NCBI GenBank assembly: GCA_031274925.1
Contig: JAISPL010000006.1
Span: 1-64,000, forward strand
Direction of reading: 5' to 3'
DNA from: Syntrophobacterales bacterium
Lineage (GTDB): Bacteria; Desulfobacterota; Syntrophorhabdia; Syntrophorhabdales; Syntrophorhabdaceae
DNA length: 64,000 bases
Shown: positions 26,105-34,463 of the stretch, piece by piece
Position numbering within the stretch: the stretch's first letter is position 1
How the letters are laid out: each line of letters opens with the position of its first letter
Position numbers and translations under genes: made by a program
Notes under the pieces: model-generated
Database searches by the model: none
Seen by the model: only the letters and a program-made list of their open reading frames with translations
What the model was told of the DNA's origin: nothing

Positions 26105-27655
26105 TTGGAACAGAAATTCTCTGACAAGAAAACTTCTGCAAGCCCTCTCGCGGATATTGTAAGAAAAGGTTCGATAATTACGGTAATCACCATGATAAGC
26201 AGGCCTATCGGCTATGTCAGGGAGGCAATCCAGGCATACCTGTTCGGCGCAACTCTTCTTGTGGATGCATTTATCGTGGCGTTCAATTTCCCGGAGCTTA
26301 TCCAGACGCTTTTTTTCTCCGGGGCAACGAGTGCGTTTCTTGTTCCTGTGTGCACAAAATATATGAAAAATGATGAGGAATATTCGGAGATCTATTCCAC
26401 GTTTATTAACCTTTCCATAATAATAACCCTTTTCGTCTCCCTTATTTTTCTGCTGTTCAGCGGAGGCATCGTAAGCCTCATTGCGCCAGGATTTGCGCCC
26501 AGCGCGAAGAGCGTCACACAGTATCTTTTTATCATTATGATACCGGTGATCACCTTCCACACAATGCTCTCAATTATGAAGGCCTTTCTCAATGCAAAAG
26601 ACCATTTTGCGGCTCCGGAAATTTCCGGAGTGCTGTGGAATATCGCGTTCATCGTTTCCGCCTTAACGTTAAGCCACAAGATACACATATACAGCCTTGC
26701 AGTAGGAGCAACCGTGGGATCAATGCTTCAGATTATCGTACAGTTCCCCTACATACGTAAGCTTCACATGCGATACAGGCCCGTCCTTTCTCTCCGTCAT
26801 CCGTCCGTCATGGAGGCAAAACGCCTGTTCACCGGCGCCCTCATTGCCACATCCATAGTACCGGTAAACAGTTTCATAGGAAGGATTATCGCATCGTACC
26901 TTCCCCACGGGGAGGTTGCTTCCCTCTCTTATGCGTTCCGGATATTCATACTCCCTTTCAGCCTCTTTGGCGTTCCTATTTACACTGTCATGTTTTCCAA
27001 GATATCCCGTCTCTTTCACGACCGAAAATGGCCCGAGATATTCTCTCATATTGACAGTTCCATTATTCTTCTTTTTATAACCCTTGTTCCTTCCACTATA
27101 TTTCTATGTGCACTCGGGGATACATGTATCAAGGTTCTCTATGAGAGGGGCGCCTTTACGGCAAGAGATACCGCCCTTACGAGTAAAGCGCTCATAGGGT
27201 ATGGCTCCGGTTTGATATTCTATGCTCTTTCTATCTCCTTCGTCAGAGTGTTTAACGCATTGCACGACATGAAGACTCCCGCTCTGGTGGGCTTATCGTC
27301 TATTGTTCTCAACGCGTTTCTCGCATATGGGCTCATGATACCCCTCGCGAATTTGGGCATCTCGCTCGCCACCTCAATAGTCTCTCTCTATAATTTTCTG
27401 TTCCTTTATCTTCTCCTGAAGAAAAAAACAGGGTATGCACCAAACCGCTCCGCGCTGCAAAAAGCCGCAGAATCACTTCTTGCCGGCCTTATCCTGTTCC
27501 CTCTTCTAATCGCCGTCAAGAAAATACTCCACGGGAGTCAGTACCTCTCCCTTGTGAGCGGCTTTGTTCTCACCGCAATCGTCTACGGTATCTTTTTCAG
27601 GAAATATTACGGCAGAGAATTGCGCAGAAAGTTGCGTCCCGCAGGAACCCAGTGA
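26105..27655 (+). CDS. murJ: Lipid II flippase MurJ
   Basis: MATE-like flippase (MviN family) that moves lipid II across the inner membrane for peptidoglycan synthesis. 516 aa with about 14 predicted membrane segments; the N-terminal block TMISRPIGYVREAIQAYLFGA and the AFIVAFNFPELIQTLFFSGA segment match MurJ, including the arginine-rich first loop. The start is a TTG at 26105 with GAAGGG about eight bases upstream; the next Met is well inside the first helix. Confidence 0.93.
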   Translation: MEQKFSDKKTSASPLADIVRKGSIITVITMISRPIGYVREAIQAYLFGATLLVDAFIVAFNFPELIQTLFFSGATSAFLVPVCTKYMKNDEEYSEIYSTFINLSIIITLFVSLIFLLFSGGIVSLIAPGFAPSAKSVTQYLFIIMIPVITFHTMLSIMKAFLNAKDHFAAPEISGVLWNIAFIVSALTLSHKIHIYSLAVGATVGSMLQIIVQFPYIRKLHMRYRPVLSLRHPSVMEAKRLFTGALIATSIVPVNSFIGRIIASYLPHGEVASLSYAFRIFILPFSLFGVPIYTVMFSKISRLFHDRKWPEIFSHIDSSIILLFITLVPSTIFLCALGDTCIKVLYERGAFTARDTALTSKALIGYGSGLIFYALSISFVRVFNALHDMKTPALVGLSSIVLNAFLAYGLMIPLANLGISLATSIVSLYNFLFLYLLLKKKTGYAPNRSALQKAAESLLAGLILFPLLIAVKKILHGSQYLSLVSGFVLTAIVYGIFFRKYYGRELRRKLRPAGTQ

Positions 27656-28297
27656 GTCCACACGCCCGCTCCGGCCCTACAAATACCTTTCATCTCGAAA
27701 TCGTCGAAAGGCATCCGAAGAGAGATCTTCCGACAAGGTTGAGTGACAATGCGATGAAGCAGGCCATGGCAGGGGCAGCTCATGGATCCGTTACTACTCT
27801 TGAGAACCACAGGCAGCTTGATACTTCCAGAGGGTACGTCTTGCTCCCTTGGCCTTTCTCAAGGGCAGAATAAGAATAGCTCCTTTTCGCTTCATGGTGC
27901 GTTACGCGACAGAAGTCCGTACCGACCATACTTTGCCCTATTTGTATTCCAACAGAACTCATGAGAGATCCCGCATTTTGATAGACTGATAGGCTATAAT
28001 CGTAAGGAATTCCGGCATTACTGTGGCCATAGCCACGACCCTGGTGCAGACGGTTCAAAATGGGATTGGCTTACCAGATATACATAAGCACTCCTGCAGG
28101 AACGAGGGCGTGACGGTATACTATATCGTTCCAAGCATGACGGAAACAATGGAACGAACGCTAACCGACATAAACATCGCGTCGAAACGGGTCAAGATAG
28201 AATTGTTCGGGGATACTGATCGTGAAAAACCTTCTCCAGTGTCACACCGGGGAAGCTTCGGCTTAGACCAACAAAACTCGCGAAAAGAGGAAAGGTT

Positions 28298-28447
28298 ATG
28301 GAAGAAGTACACAATAAGAAACTTTCATGCAATGCTTACGACAGGTTTGCGGTCGAAATACAGAAGGATGAAGCCGGGGCAAAACCACCGAAGGAACTGA
28401 CCACCTTGTGTCCGGCATTTAAGAACACGAATATAACCACAGCGTAA
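28298..28447 (+). CDS. Possible small gene, 49 aa
   Basis: ATG at 28298 is preceded by AGAGGAAAGG, a good SD, and opens a 49-aa frame (begins MEEVHNKKLSCNAYDRFAVE) to TAA at 28445. It overlaps the unidentified plus-strand frame at 28023-28400 in another phase. Composition is protein-like; it may be the surviving start of a broken gene. No family recognised. Confidence 0.3.
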   Translation: MEEVHNKKLSCNAYDRFAVEIQKDEAGAKPPKELTTLCPAFKNTNITTA

Positions 28448-28464
28448 GTACAAGAAACTGACGT

Positions 28465-28671
28465 TCAATCATGGCGTCGTTTCTTTTCGGGAGATTTATC
28501 TGTAACTGCAGCGCTTGCATTGTCGCGCCCATCGTCCTGGGACTTTTTGTACTCTTTAAACAGTTCGCCATCGGTCATACTTCTTCTCGTAAAAGGTCGG
28601 TTTCCGCCGGTTGCGCGCCATACAGTCAGGGCATCCATCATCATCCGGTACAGCCTCTCTCTGATACCCAT
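28465..28671 (-). CDS. Possible small gene, 68 aa
   Basis: Minus-strand frame of 68 aa from an ATG with GAGGAG eight bases upstream. It begins MGIRERLYRMMMDALTVWR and has a hydrophilic, charged C-terminal half. The same frame stays open upstream (including VNEIIGLIGTSRK), vaguely like the start of dodecins, but the rest does not follow that family. Function unknown; it may be a remnant. Confidence 0.35.
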   Translation of the reverse strand: MGIRERLYRMMMDALTVWRATGGNRPFTRRSMTDGELFKEYKKSQDDGRDNASAAVTDKSPEKKRRHD

Positions 28672-28922
28672 TTTTATACTCTCCTCATTGTCGGCTATTT
28701 TGCGAGACGTTCCAATCAGGCCGATGATTTCGTTGACCCTATATTGTACTACACTGAACGCATACGTTCCAGTCTCTTCCGTCCTTTTCGTGTATTACAG
28801 GCAGACGTTCCCATCCGCATAGACAATGCGCCCGGCTCTAACCCATATGTGCTTTCTCGTTTTAAGTTTTGCTTTTTCTACAGTTCTTATGTAGTTTTTA
28901 TACGTAGAAATGGCAGGTATTC

Positions 28923-29669
28923 ATGGCTGATGGAACTATTTTGAGAATTACGGACTTGACAAAGGAGTATGATTCGGCAAGAGTCGTCGATCATATCTCT
29001 TTTTCAATAGGACCAGGCGAGATAGTGGGCCTTCTGGGTCCGAACGGTGCGGGAAAGACTACTACCATCAACATGGTCCTGGGCATTCTGCGACCGACGG
29101 CCGGTACCATTGAAATACTGGGCAAAGACCTGAAGAAATTCAGATCCGAGGTCACCAGAAACATAAACTTCGCCGCAATTTATGCCCATATGCCTGCTAA
29201 TCTCACCGTACGACAGAATCTGTATGTGTTCGGCCTGCTCTATGAAGTAGGGAATCTCAAGGAACAGATAAAAAAACTTCTTCGGGAATTTGATCTGGAA
29301 AGTCTGGCCGGAGTCAGAGCCGGATTACTCTCGTCCGGAGAGTTGAGCCGCCTTAACCTCGCCAAAGCCGTGCTCAACCAACCACGTCTTCTTCTTCTCG
29401 ACGAGCCAACCGCCTCGCTGGACCCTAACATGTCAAAGCTCATTCGCGAAAGAATAAAGAAGCATGCGACAGACTCCGGCGCCGGAATACTCTGGACTTC
29501 GCACAATATGAACGAGATAGAGGAGGTCTGCAACAGGGTCATGTTCCTATCCAAGGGCAGAATACTCCTCTCCGGCAACCCGCGGTTGCTTCCGGCACAG
29601 CATGGAAAGAAAGACCTGGAAGAACTGTTCATAGCGGCAGCCAGGGAACCGCTCCGCCTCAAGGAATAA
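28923..29669 (+). CDS. ABC transporter ATP-binding protein (ABC-2 exporter type)
   Basis: Cytoplasmic ATPase of an ABC-2 exporter. Walker A GPNGAGKT is at 39-46, the signature is LSSGELSRLNLAKA, Walker B LLLLDEPTASLDP, and the switch His is in WTSHNM. 248 aa. It resembles the NodI/CcmA/DrrA group that pairs with DrrB-type permeases. Five bases separate it from the permease gene, so the pair forms one exporter. The substrate cannot be told from the sequence. Confidence 0.92.
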   Translation: MADGTILRITDLTKEYDSARVVDHISFSIGPGEIVGLLGPNGAGKTTTINMVLGILRPTAGTIEILGKDLKKFRSEVTRNINFAAIYAHMPANLTVRQNLYVFGLLYEVGNLKEQIKKLLREFDLESLAGVRAGLLSSGELSRLNLAKAVLNQPRLLLLDEPTASLDPNMSKLIRERIKKHATDSGAGILWTSHNMNEIEEVCNRVMFLSKGRILLSGNPRLLPAQHGKKDLEELFIAAAREPLRLKE

Positions 29670-29674
29670 CGTTT

Positions 29675-30484
29675 ATGAGCCTGTCAAGAGTTTGCGCCGT
29701 TTTTGTCCGCCAGTTGTTCTTGCTCAAAAGCAATCCTACGAGACTGGTGGGCATTTTCCTCTGGCTGGTCATCGACATCATCCAATGGGGTTTTATCAGC
29801 AGATATCTCGGTACTTTCGGGACGGCAATCTTTAACTTCATCACGGTGATCCTGGGGGCTATCCTCCTGTGGGGATTCATGAGTCGTATTCAACAGGGAA
29901 TATTTATGGCATTTCTTGAGGACATTTGGGCTCAAAACTTCATCAACTTTTTTGCCTCACCCCTGAAAATCAGAGAGTATCTAAGCGGACTGGTGTTGAC
30001 AAGCATAACAAACGGCATTGCAGGTTTTCTCGCTATAGCCGCCATCGCAGGAGTGGCTTTCGGCTACAACATCTTCAAGTTGGGGGCACTCCTTTTACCG
30101 TTCATGATCATCCTCCTGATTTTCGGAATCGCCATGGGAATCTTTGTCTCGGCCATTATTTTCAGACTGGGGCCATCTGCCGAGTGGATCGGCTGGCCCA
30201 TCCCTATAGTACTCTCCCTCTTTGCAGGGGTTTACTATCCCGTCTCCACATTACCGTATGCCTTAAGAGTCTTCGCCAGGCTTGTCCCTGCATCATACGT
30301 TTTTGAAAGCATCCGGAGTATTCTCACGAGTGGAGGCTTCCCGGAGAGCCTCGTATCGGATCTCCTGGTCGGCTCCACACTCTCCATTGGCTATCTTCTC
30401 CTATCATCCCTATTTTTCATCCGCATCTACCGGAAAAACCTGCAAAACGGGAACATTTCCCGGTTCAACGCGGAAGCGCTTTGA
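29675..30484 (+). CDS. ABC-2 type transporter permease
   Basis: 269 aa membrane protein with six hydrophobic segments, in the usual ABC-2 arrangement. The block WPIPIVLSLFAGVYYPVSTLPYALR with the following P-rich loop (ARLVPASYVFESIR) is the conserved ABC-2 region before the last helices. It pairs with the ATPase five bases upstream. Substrate unknown; candidates are a drug, a lipid or a polysaccharide. Confidence 0.88.
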   Translation: MSLSRVCAVFVRQLFLLKSNPTRLVGIFLWLVIDIIQWGFISRYLGTFGTAIFNFITVILGAILLWGFMSRIQQGIFMAFLEDIWAQNFINFFASPLKIREYLSGLVLTSITNGIAGFLAIAAIAGVAFGYNIFKLGALLLPFMIILLIFGIAMGIFVSAIIFRLGPSAEWIGWPIPIVLSLFAGVYYPVSTLPYALRVFARLVPASYVFESIRSILTSGGFPESLVSDLLVGSTLSIGYLLLSSLFFIRIYRKNLQNGNISRFNAEAL

Positions 30485-30976
30485 TGCGCCTTCTTTCTAC
30501 ATTCCAGACCGCGGTTGCGTTAACCGCCTTTCGGAACCCTTTCTGTATAAGTTCGATAAGGATGCTCTATTCTTAGAAGAAGGAAAGCGACTTTGTGGTG
30601 CCTTGAGTATTGCTATTTCAGGTTTTCGTCATAGGTAGCACAATCTTCCACAGAGACGGTAACATGGAACCCATGCCTGACAACTTGCATAAATATCATC
30701 GGCTTCGAAGCAAATATGATTGAGACAGCCTACCTATTTACAGATAAAGTCAAACAGAAGAAGGGCTATTCGTTGGCTCCAGAAATTACGACATACACAT
30801 CCCCTCACTATTTACGAGAGTAAAGGAAGTTGCACCGGCTTTCCTTGCTGCGTAGACCGGACCACCGCCCAGAGATCTCTGGAAATGTGCTTGAATATTT
30901 GTGCAGTGCATAACATATTGGGAATTCATATTCATGTGATCTCCAAACACAGTCAAAACATGGAGGAACGGTCACC
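30485..30976. other. Coding-like fragments in several frames, unidentified
   Basis: Plus-strand pieces that look like protein occur in different frames: LSEPFLYKFDKDALFLEEGK near 30530-30600, KGYSLAPEITTYTSPHYL near 30755-30815 and RTTAQRSLEMCLNICAVHN near 30860-30920. They lie directly before the broken aminotransferase and may be one decayed gene. I cannot name the family. Confidence 0.35.
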
Positions 30977-31668
30977 ATGAAGAATCTGCTCGAAAATATC
31001 GAAGAAATCTTGCTCATGAGGCCCGGTTCGTCGTATGTGGTGCCAGAAGTTTACTCCATCCTCCGTAAAAAGATCCTGGACCATCTTGATTCTCATTTTC
31101 TGGCCATCGTCTAAAAATTTAAGGAAATGTTCCGCATGATTATGAATACAAGAAACAATCTTACGATACTCATATCGGGAACCGGTTCTCCGGCATGGAG
31201 ACAACCTTTGTAGATCGGGTGGAGCGAGACAACAGGACCTTGATTCTACTTAGCGGAGCATTCTGGACGAAAATGTAGGATGTGATTGAAAGACTCGGTA
31301 CTCATGTCGATATACTGGAATCCCCGTAGGCGGTCACCGCCGTCAATTTGTGCAAGACGAAGGCGCCAAAGCAAGTATTTTAACCCCTCAATGAGCATCG
31401 GCTATTGCTATTGAGGACAAAATTAAAGTAACCAAATACTACCCTAATATGCCCTATGCGTTGTGCCGGGCACTTTATCTTATCCTAGGAAGATTCGGAG
31501 AAAGTCTTCCTTCGTCATCGGAAAGACCACCTGCTTCTGGCAAAATGGCTAGAATAATTCGGCCTCAAAATGCTTATGGCTGAGGCTTGCTGCCTTCCCA
31601 TGCTGAACACGGTGCGTATCTCGGAAAGTATTGATGAAGCGTCCGCACAAAAACACCTGAGAAACGAA
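30977..31668 (+). pseudogene. Decayed class V aminotransferase (alanine-glyoxylate/serine-pyruvate type)
   Basis: An ATG at 30977 with GGAGG upstream opens MKNLLENIEEILLMRPGSS, then VPEVYSILRKK, as in the start of alanine-glyoxylate aminotransferases (LLMGPGPS, VPPEVYxAL). After an in-frame TAA (near 31112) the frame continues with MNTRNNLTILISGTGS, then shifts (GMETTFVDRVERDN, LILLSGAFW), hits TAG twice, and resumes much later with PNMPYALCRALYLIL and, in a third frame, HRKDHLLLAKWLE, CCLPMLNTVRISESIDEAS and QKHLRNE. The central part with the PLP-binding lysine is missing. It is a PLP enzyme corpse with stops, shifts and a large deletion. Confidence 0.8.
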
Positions 31669-31677
31669 AATGAACCT

Positions 31678-31697
31678 CCCCGCCGCAAGCGGCGGGG
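31678..31697. repeat. REP-like perfect palindrome
   Basis: CCCCGCCGC and GCGGCGGGG form a perfect 9-bp stem around AA. It lies right at the point where the aminotransferase pseudogene stops matching its family. A second small hairpin, GCCCC-AA-GGGGC, follows at about 31734-31745. There is no T-run, so it is not a standard terminator. Such GC-rich palindromes are typical of REP/IS200-type repeats. Confidence 0.7.
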
Positions 31698-31698
31698 T

Positions 31699-32074
31699 AT
31701 CCCGGGGTTTATGACTGACTATTGGGCAAACCGCCCCAAGGGGCAGGGGGAATTAGACCCGTAGAGATTAAAATTGAAATATGTGGCAGCTTCGTGGATA
31801 CCTTGTGGAGAAAACATGACCAATAGGACCCATGGGGTCCGAGGTATAAGGCAAACAAACAGGACATCGACAAAGTCTTGCAACTCTTCGGGAAGTATTC
31901 AAAAAAACCGATAAAAGAGACGGCGCATCAGTCAGCATTTCCCAGCAGTCCACGGTGCACCGACACATTGCGCGATCAAGATGCATCCTCTCGCGGGAAC
32001 GTACGGAATTAATCTCTTCCCGGTTTGTGTGATGCAAAAACCCGTCAGATTTTACTGAACTCTCCTTCGGGAGA
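31699..32074. other. Intergenic region downstream of the FKBP gene
   Basis: No gene seen. Open frames on the minus strand continue past the FKBP stop in another phase and lack start signals. Contains the second small hairpin near 31740. Confidence 0.35.
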
Positions 32075-32815
32075 TTACTCCGCTCCCTTCTCTTGAGACT
32101 CTTCAGCGGGATTTTCTTTGGATTTATCCAGTATTTTGAGGAGTTCAAGGTCAAAGATCAACATGATATTTGGGCCGAGAAACTCTCCTACCCCGTCTTC
32201 TCCGTAGGCAAGGTTTGATGGAATGAAAAACCGCCACTTTGAGCCGGTTTGCATCAATTGAGCCCCTTCCCTCCATCCTTGTATTACATTTTCCAGATCG
32301 AAAGTTGCTGGCGCATTTTTGGCGTAAGAGCTCTCAATTTCGGTTCCGTCGAGCAGAGAAACGCGATAGTGAACCGATACGAGATCATCTTCTTTCGGTG
32401 TCTGGCCGGCGCCTGTATTGATTACCTTGTATTGCAGGCCGCTGGGAAGAGTCACAATGCCTTCCTTATTTTTATTGGCAGCAAGAAACTTCTCCTCTTC
32501 TGCTTTGTTTTGCTCCGCCAACGCTTGTCTGTTCTTCTCCTTCTCGGAGCCAATATCTTTTCCGACCACAGACCTGATCTCGGCAATTTCGTCTTCGGTA
32601 AGCGCCAACTTTGCCCCTGAAAGCACATCTTTCACAGCCTCTTTAAACACGTCGAGGTTTACGTCAACCAACTCTTTTTTCAGTAAACGGCCAATATCCA
32701 CACCGATTGTATAACTTACCCTGTCTCTCTTGTCCTTCAAAGGTTCACGCTCCTCGGCCCAAACCGGAACCGCGAGGGATAACGTGATAATGCAGACCAA
32801 TATCCTGACTTTCAT
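32075..32815 (-). CDS. FKBP-type peptidyl-prolyl isomerase, exported
   Basis: Folding helper of the periplasm or outer membrane (Mip/FkpA type). Start at the ATG at 32815 (MKVRILV) with GGAGGAAGC before it; an N-terminal signal peptide ends near PVWAEE. Residues 25-110 are the helical dimerisation domain (VSYTIGVDIGRLLKKE), residues 130-235 the FKBP domain (VHYRVSLLDGTEIESSY, VIQGWREGAQLM, FIPSNLAYGEDG). 246 aa plus an acidic, Glu-rich tail. The frame opens to 32884, but that would bury the signal peptide. Confidence 0.92.
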   Translation of the reverse strand: MKVRILVCIITLSLAVPVWAEEREPLKDKRDRVSYTIGVDIGRLLKKELVDVNLDVFKEAVKDVLSGAKLALTEDEIAEIRSVVGKDIGSEKEKNRQALAEQNKAEEEKFLAANKNKEGIVTLPSGLQYKVINTGAGQTPKEDDLVSVHYRVSLLDGTEIESSYAKNAPATFDLENVIQGWREGAQLMQTGSKWRFFIPSNLAYGEDGVGEFLGPNIMLIFDLELLKILDKSKENPAEESQEKGAE

Positions 32816-32905
32816 GCTTCCTCCAAAAATAGCAATCGTCCTGATCGCCTTTAATATTCTATAGGAGCCTGCGGCAATGATCAATCCGATCCATCCCTTT
32901 CTCTC
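32816..32905. other. Short spacer before the IS630 fragment
   Basis: No gene. Holds the upstream region of the FKBP gene; no promoter boxes could be fixed. Confidence 0.3.
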
Positions 32906-33094
32906 CTATCCCCTGGCATCTATCCTATAGCCACCGCACTTTAAAACAAAACAGTCTGCAAGAGCATCGTCAAATGAATCTAATAGATGTAAGATACTAC
33001 GTATCCGAGATTTGAGCCAGATCCAGAAACGTTCAATCAAGTTTAGTTCCGGTGAATAAGGATGATTGGACCTCTTTCAAATGCGTTAGCTATA
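32906..33094 (-). mobile_element. IS630-family transposase fragment, copy A
   Basis: The minus strand reads HPYSPELNLIERFWIWLKSR-type sequence and then ILHLFDSFDDALADCF, the C-terminal part of IS630-family DDE transposases (SPxLNxIE with the catalytic Glu). It ends with TAG at 32906-32908. Only the last 50-60 codons remain, and the 5' side is cut at 33094. 144 bases (32951-33094) reappear at 56527-56670 with about nine differences by my count (about 94% identity). Confidence 0.8.
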
Positions 33095-33582
33095 GTATCC
33101 CCTTTGCAGCATTGATGTTAAGGCGCACATAAACACCTGTTGCGACAGAAAACGACAAGTTAGATAATACGCTTGGAGTTTTAGAAGAACGGCACAGAAG
33201 AAGCGCCTCATACTGCTCATCTTCCAACGAGGCAAGGTTTTTAACTTTTGATCTGTATGCGTTTCTGACTCAAGGGAAAACGGCTTTTCTCTTTTATGGC
33301 TCAACGGGGACCCTATCTCCGATCCTCAGTTTTACCCTGCGACCATTTCGTGATTCCTGCAGTCGGACGCCGTGAGGATGAACTTGTCGTTCTGTCTGTC
33401 GTAAAGATATATTAAGCGAGAATCGACTACTTATGGTATTCACACTATAGCGACTATTTTCACCAGAAGTTCTATGGAGATCCAAGTTGCTGCTCATATT
33501 CTGAGCTACTTCATACAATATTCTCATCTCTGATTCTTAATTGTTCCAATTGTACGTTCAGATCTCCATTTTTCATCTTCAT
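33095..33582 (-). pseudogene. Decayed GAF-domain protein gene
   Basis: The minus strand starts with ATGs at 33582/33576 and a coiled-coil-like NGDLNVQLEQLRIRDE, then (other frame) RILYEVAQNMSSNLDLHRT, then LIYLYDRQNDKFILTASD, then RVKLRIGD, and later KNLASLEDEQYEALLL. In order these match the GAF domains of PtsP/NifA- and sensor-type proteins (LYEV...SSLDLxxLL; LYLYD...LxLRAS; LRxGEGITG; FLSVP). At least three frame changes are needed. Its far end is cut by IS630 copy A. It is read as the N-terminal sensor part of a lost regulator or kinase. Confidence 0.65.
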
Positions 33583-33685
33583 CTCTTTCCTTCCAATATC
33601 CTCATAAATATCTTTGACGATTCCTTGTTGATCACTACCACACTCCCGGAGAACGCCATTTGATAGCCAAGAAGAAGACTTGTTG

Positions 33686-34357
33686 TCACAACTTGTATGC
33701 GGAACGAAGGATATAACGTCTCTTGGCTACGCTTATCTTGCCTTTTTTCGCAAGACTTTTTATCGTTCTGGACACTGTTTCTCTGGAGCAGCCGCATGAA
33801 TTCGAAATCTCCACTTGGGTAGGCCCGCACTCAATAACCACCCTGTCCTTGATCTTCATTCCGGACTTCTCTCCTATTTCTGAAAGGTACTTCAGGATTC
33901 TGTTCTCCACATTCAGGAAAGCAAGCCCTTTTATCTGCTCGTTCGCTGCCCGCAACTTGCTCGCAAGGGTCTTGAGCACACTCATCGTGAACATGGGATT
34001 GTCCATAAGGAGGCTCATGAAGTCCTTCCTTTGTATTACCACACATTCGGTCTCCTCCATAGTGACGACGTTGGCGAAGCCGGTCAACTCGTCAAACATG
34101 GAGAGTTCGCCGAAAAACCCGCCGGTCCCGATAACATCCAGCACATATTCCTTTCCTTCTTCGTCATAGAGGGATATCTTTACTTTGCCTTTCAATACCA
34201 TATGCAACGCTGCCCGCGCGTCACCCTCCCCGAATATTACGAACCCTTTGGCGAACTTCCTTATTTTTGCTATCTTCAAAAGAACATTCATCTCATTGTT
34301 GGACAGTACGGAGAAAAAGCTTACATCCCTTATCCATTCCTCCAGATGCTCTTTCAT
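33686..34357 (-). CDS. Crp/Fnr-family transcriptional regulator
   Basis: 223 aa. Residues 20-130 form the cyclic-nucleotide-binding-type sensor domain with GGFFGELSMFDE, and the C-terminal winged helix has CGCSRETVSRTIKSLAKKGKI, the recognition helix of the family. No N-terminal Fnr-type cysteine cluster is seen (only C-terminal cysteines near the helix-turn-helix), so an iron-sulfur oxygen sensor of Fnr type is unlikely. Ligand unknown. It stands alone, with alaS upstream on the same strand. Confidence 0.9.
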   Translation of the reverse strand: MKEHLEEWIRDVSFFSVLSNNEMNVLLKIAKIRKFAKGFVIFGEGDARAALHMVLKGKVKISLYDEEGKEYVLDVIGTGGFFGELSMFDELTGFANVVTMEETECVVIQRKDFMSLLMDNPMFTMSVLKTLASKLRAANEQIKGLAFLNVENRILKYLSEIGEKSGMKIKDRVVIECGPTQVEISNSCGCSRETVSRTIKSLAKKGKISVAKRRYILRSAYKL

Positions 34358-34463
34358 ATGGTTCCCTTTGCCCGGTTTGAGAATATCGCTTCTTTATATG
34401 CCATTCGCAATGTCCCGCACCGTCCCCTTTTAGCCGGTCTGCGGGAGCCGCCTTATCGCCCGG

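Larger units (their letters stand above)
27656..28922. other. Sparse region with unidentified coding-like fragments
   Basis: About 1.27 kb between murJ and the ABC genes. Open frames seen: plus 27652-27873 (GTG overlapping the murJ stop), plus 28023-28400 (contains VTVYYIVPSMTETMERTLTD and KRVKIELFGDTDRE, protein-like) and the two small genes listed separately. I recognise none of them. The way protein-like blocks end abruptly suggests decayed genes, but I could not assign a family. Confidence 0.35.

Noticed and set aside
31570-31764. Plus-strand 64-codon frame as an independent gene
   Set aside because: Its first half is the C-terminus of the dead aminotransferase and its second half is the translated GC palindrome.
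31768-32154. Minus-strand frame of 128 codons downstream of the FKBP gene
   Set aside because: It overlaps the FKBP C-terminus in another frame and has no start signal or recognisable domain.
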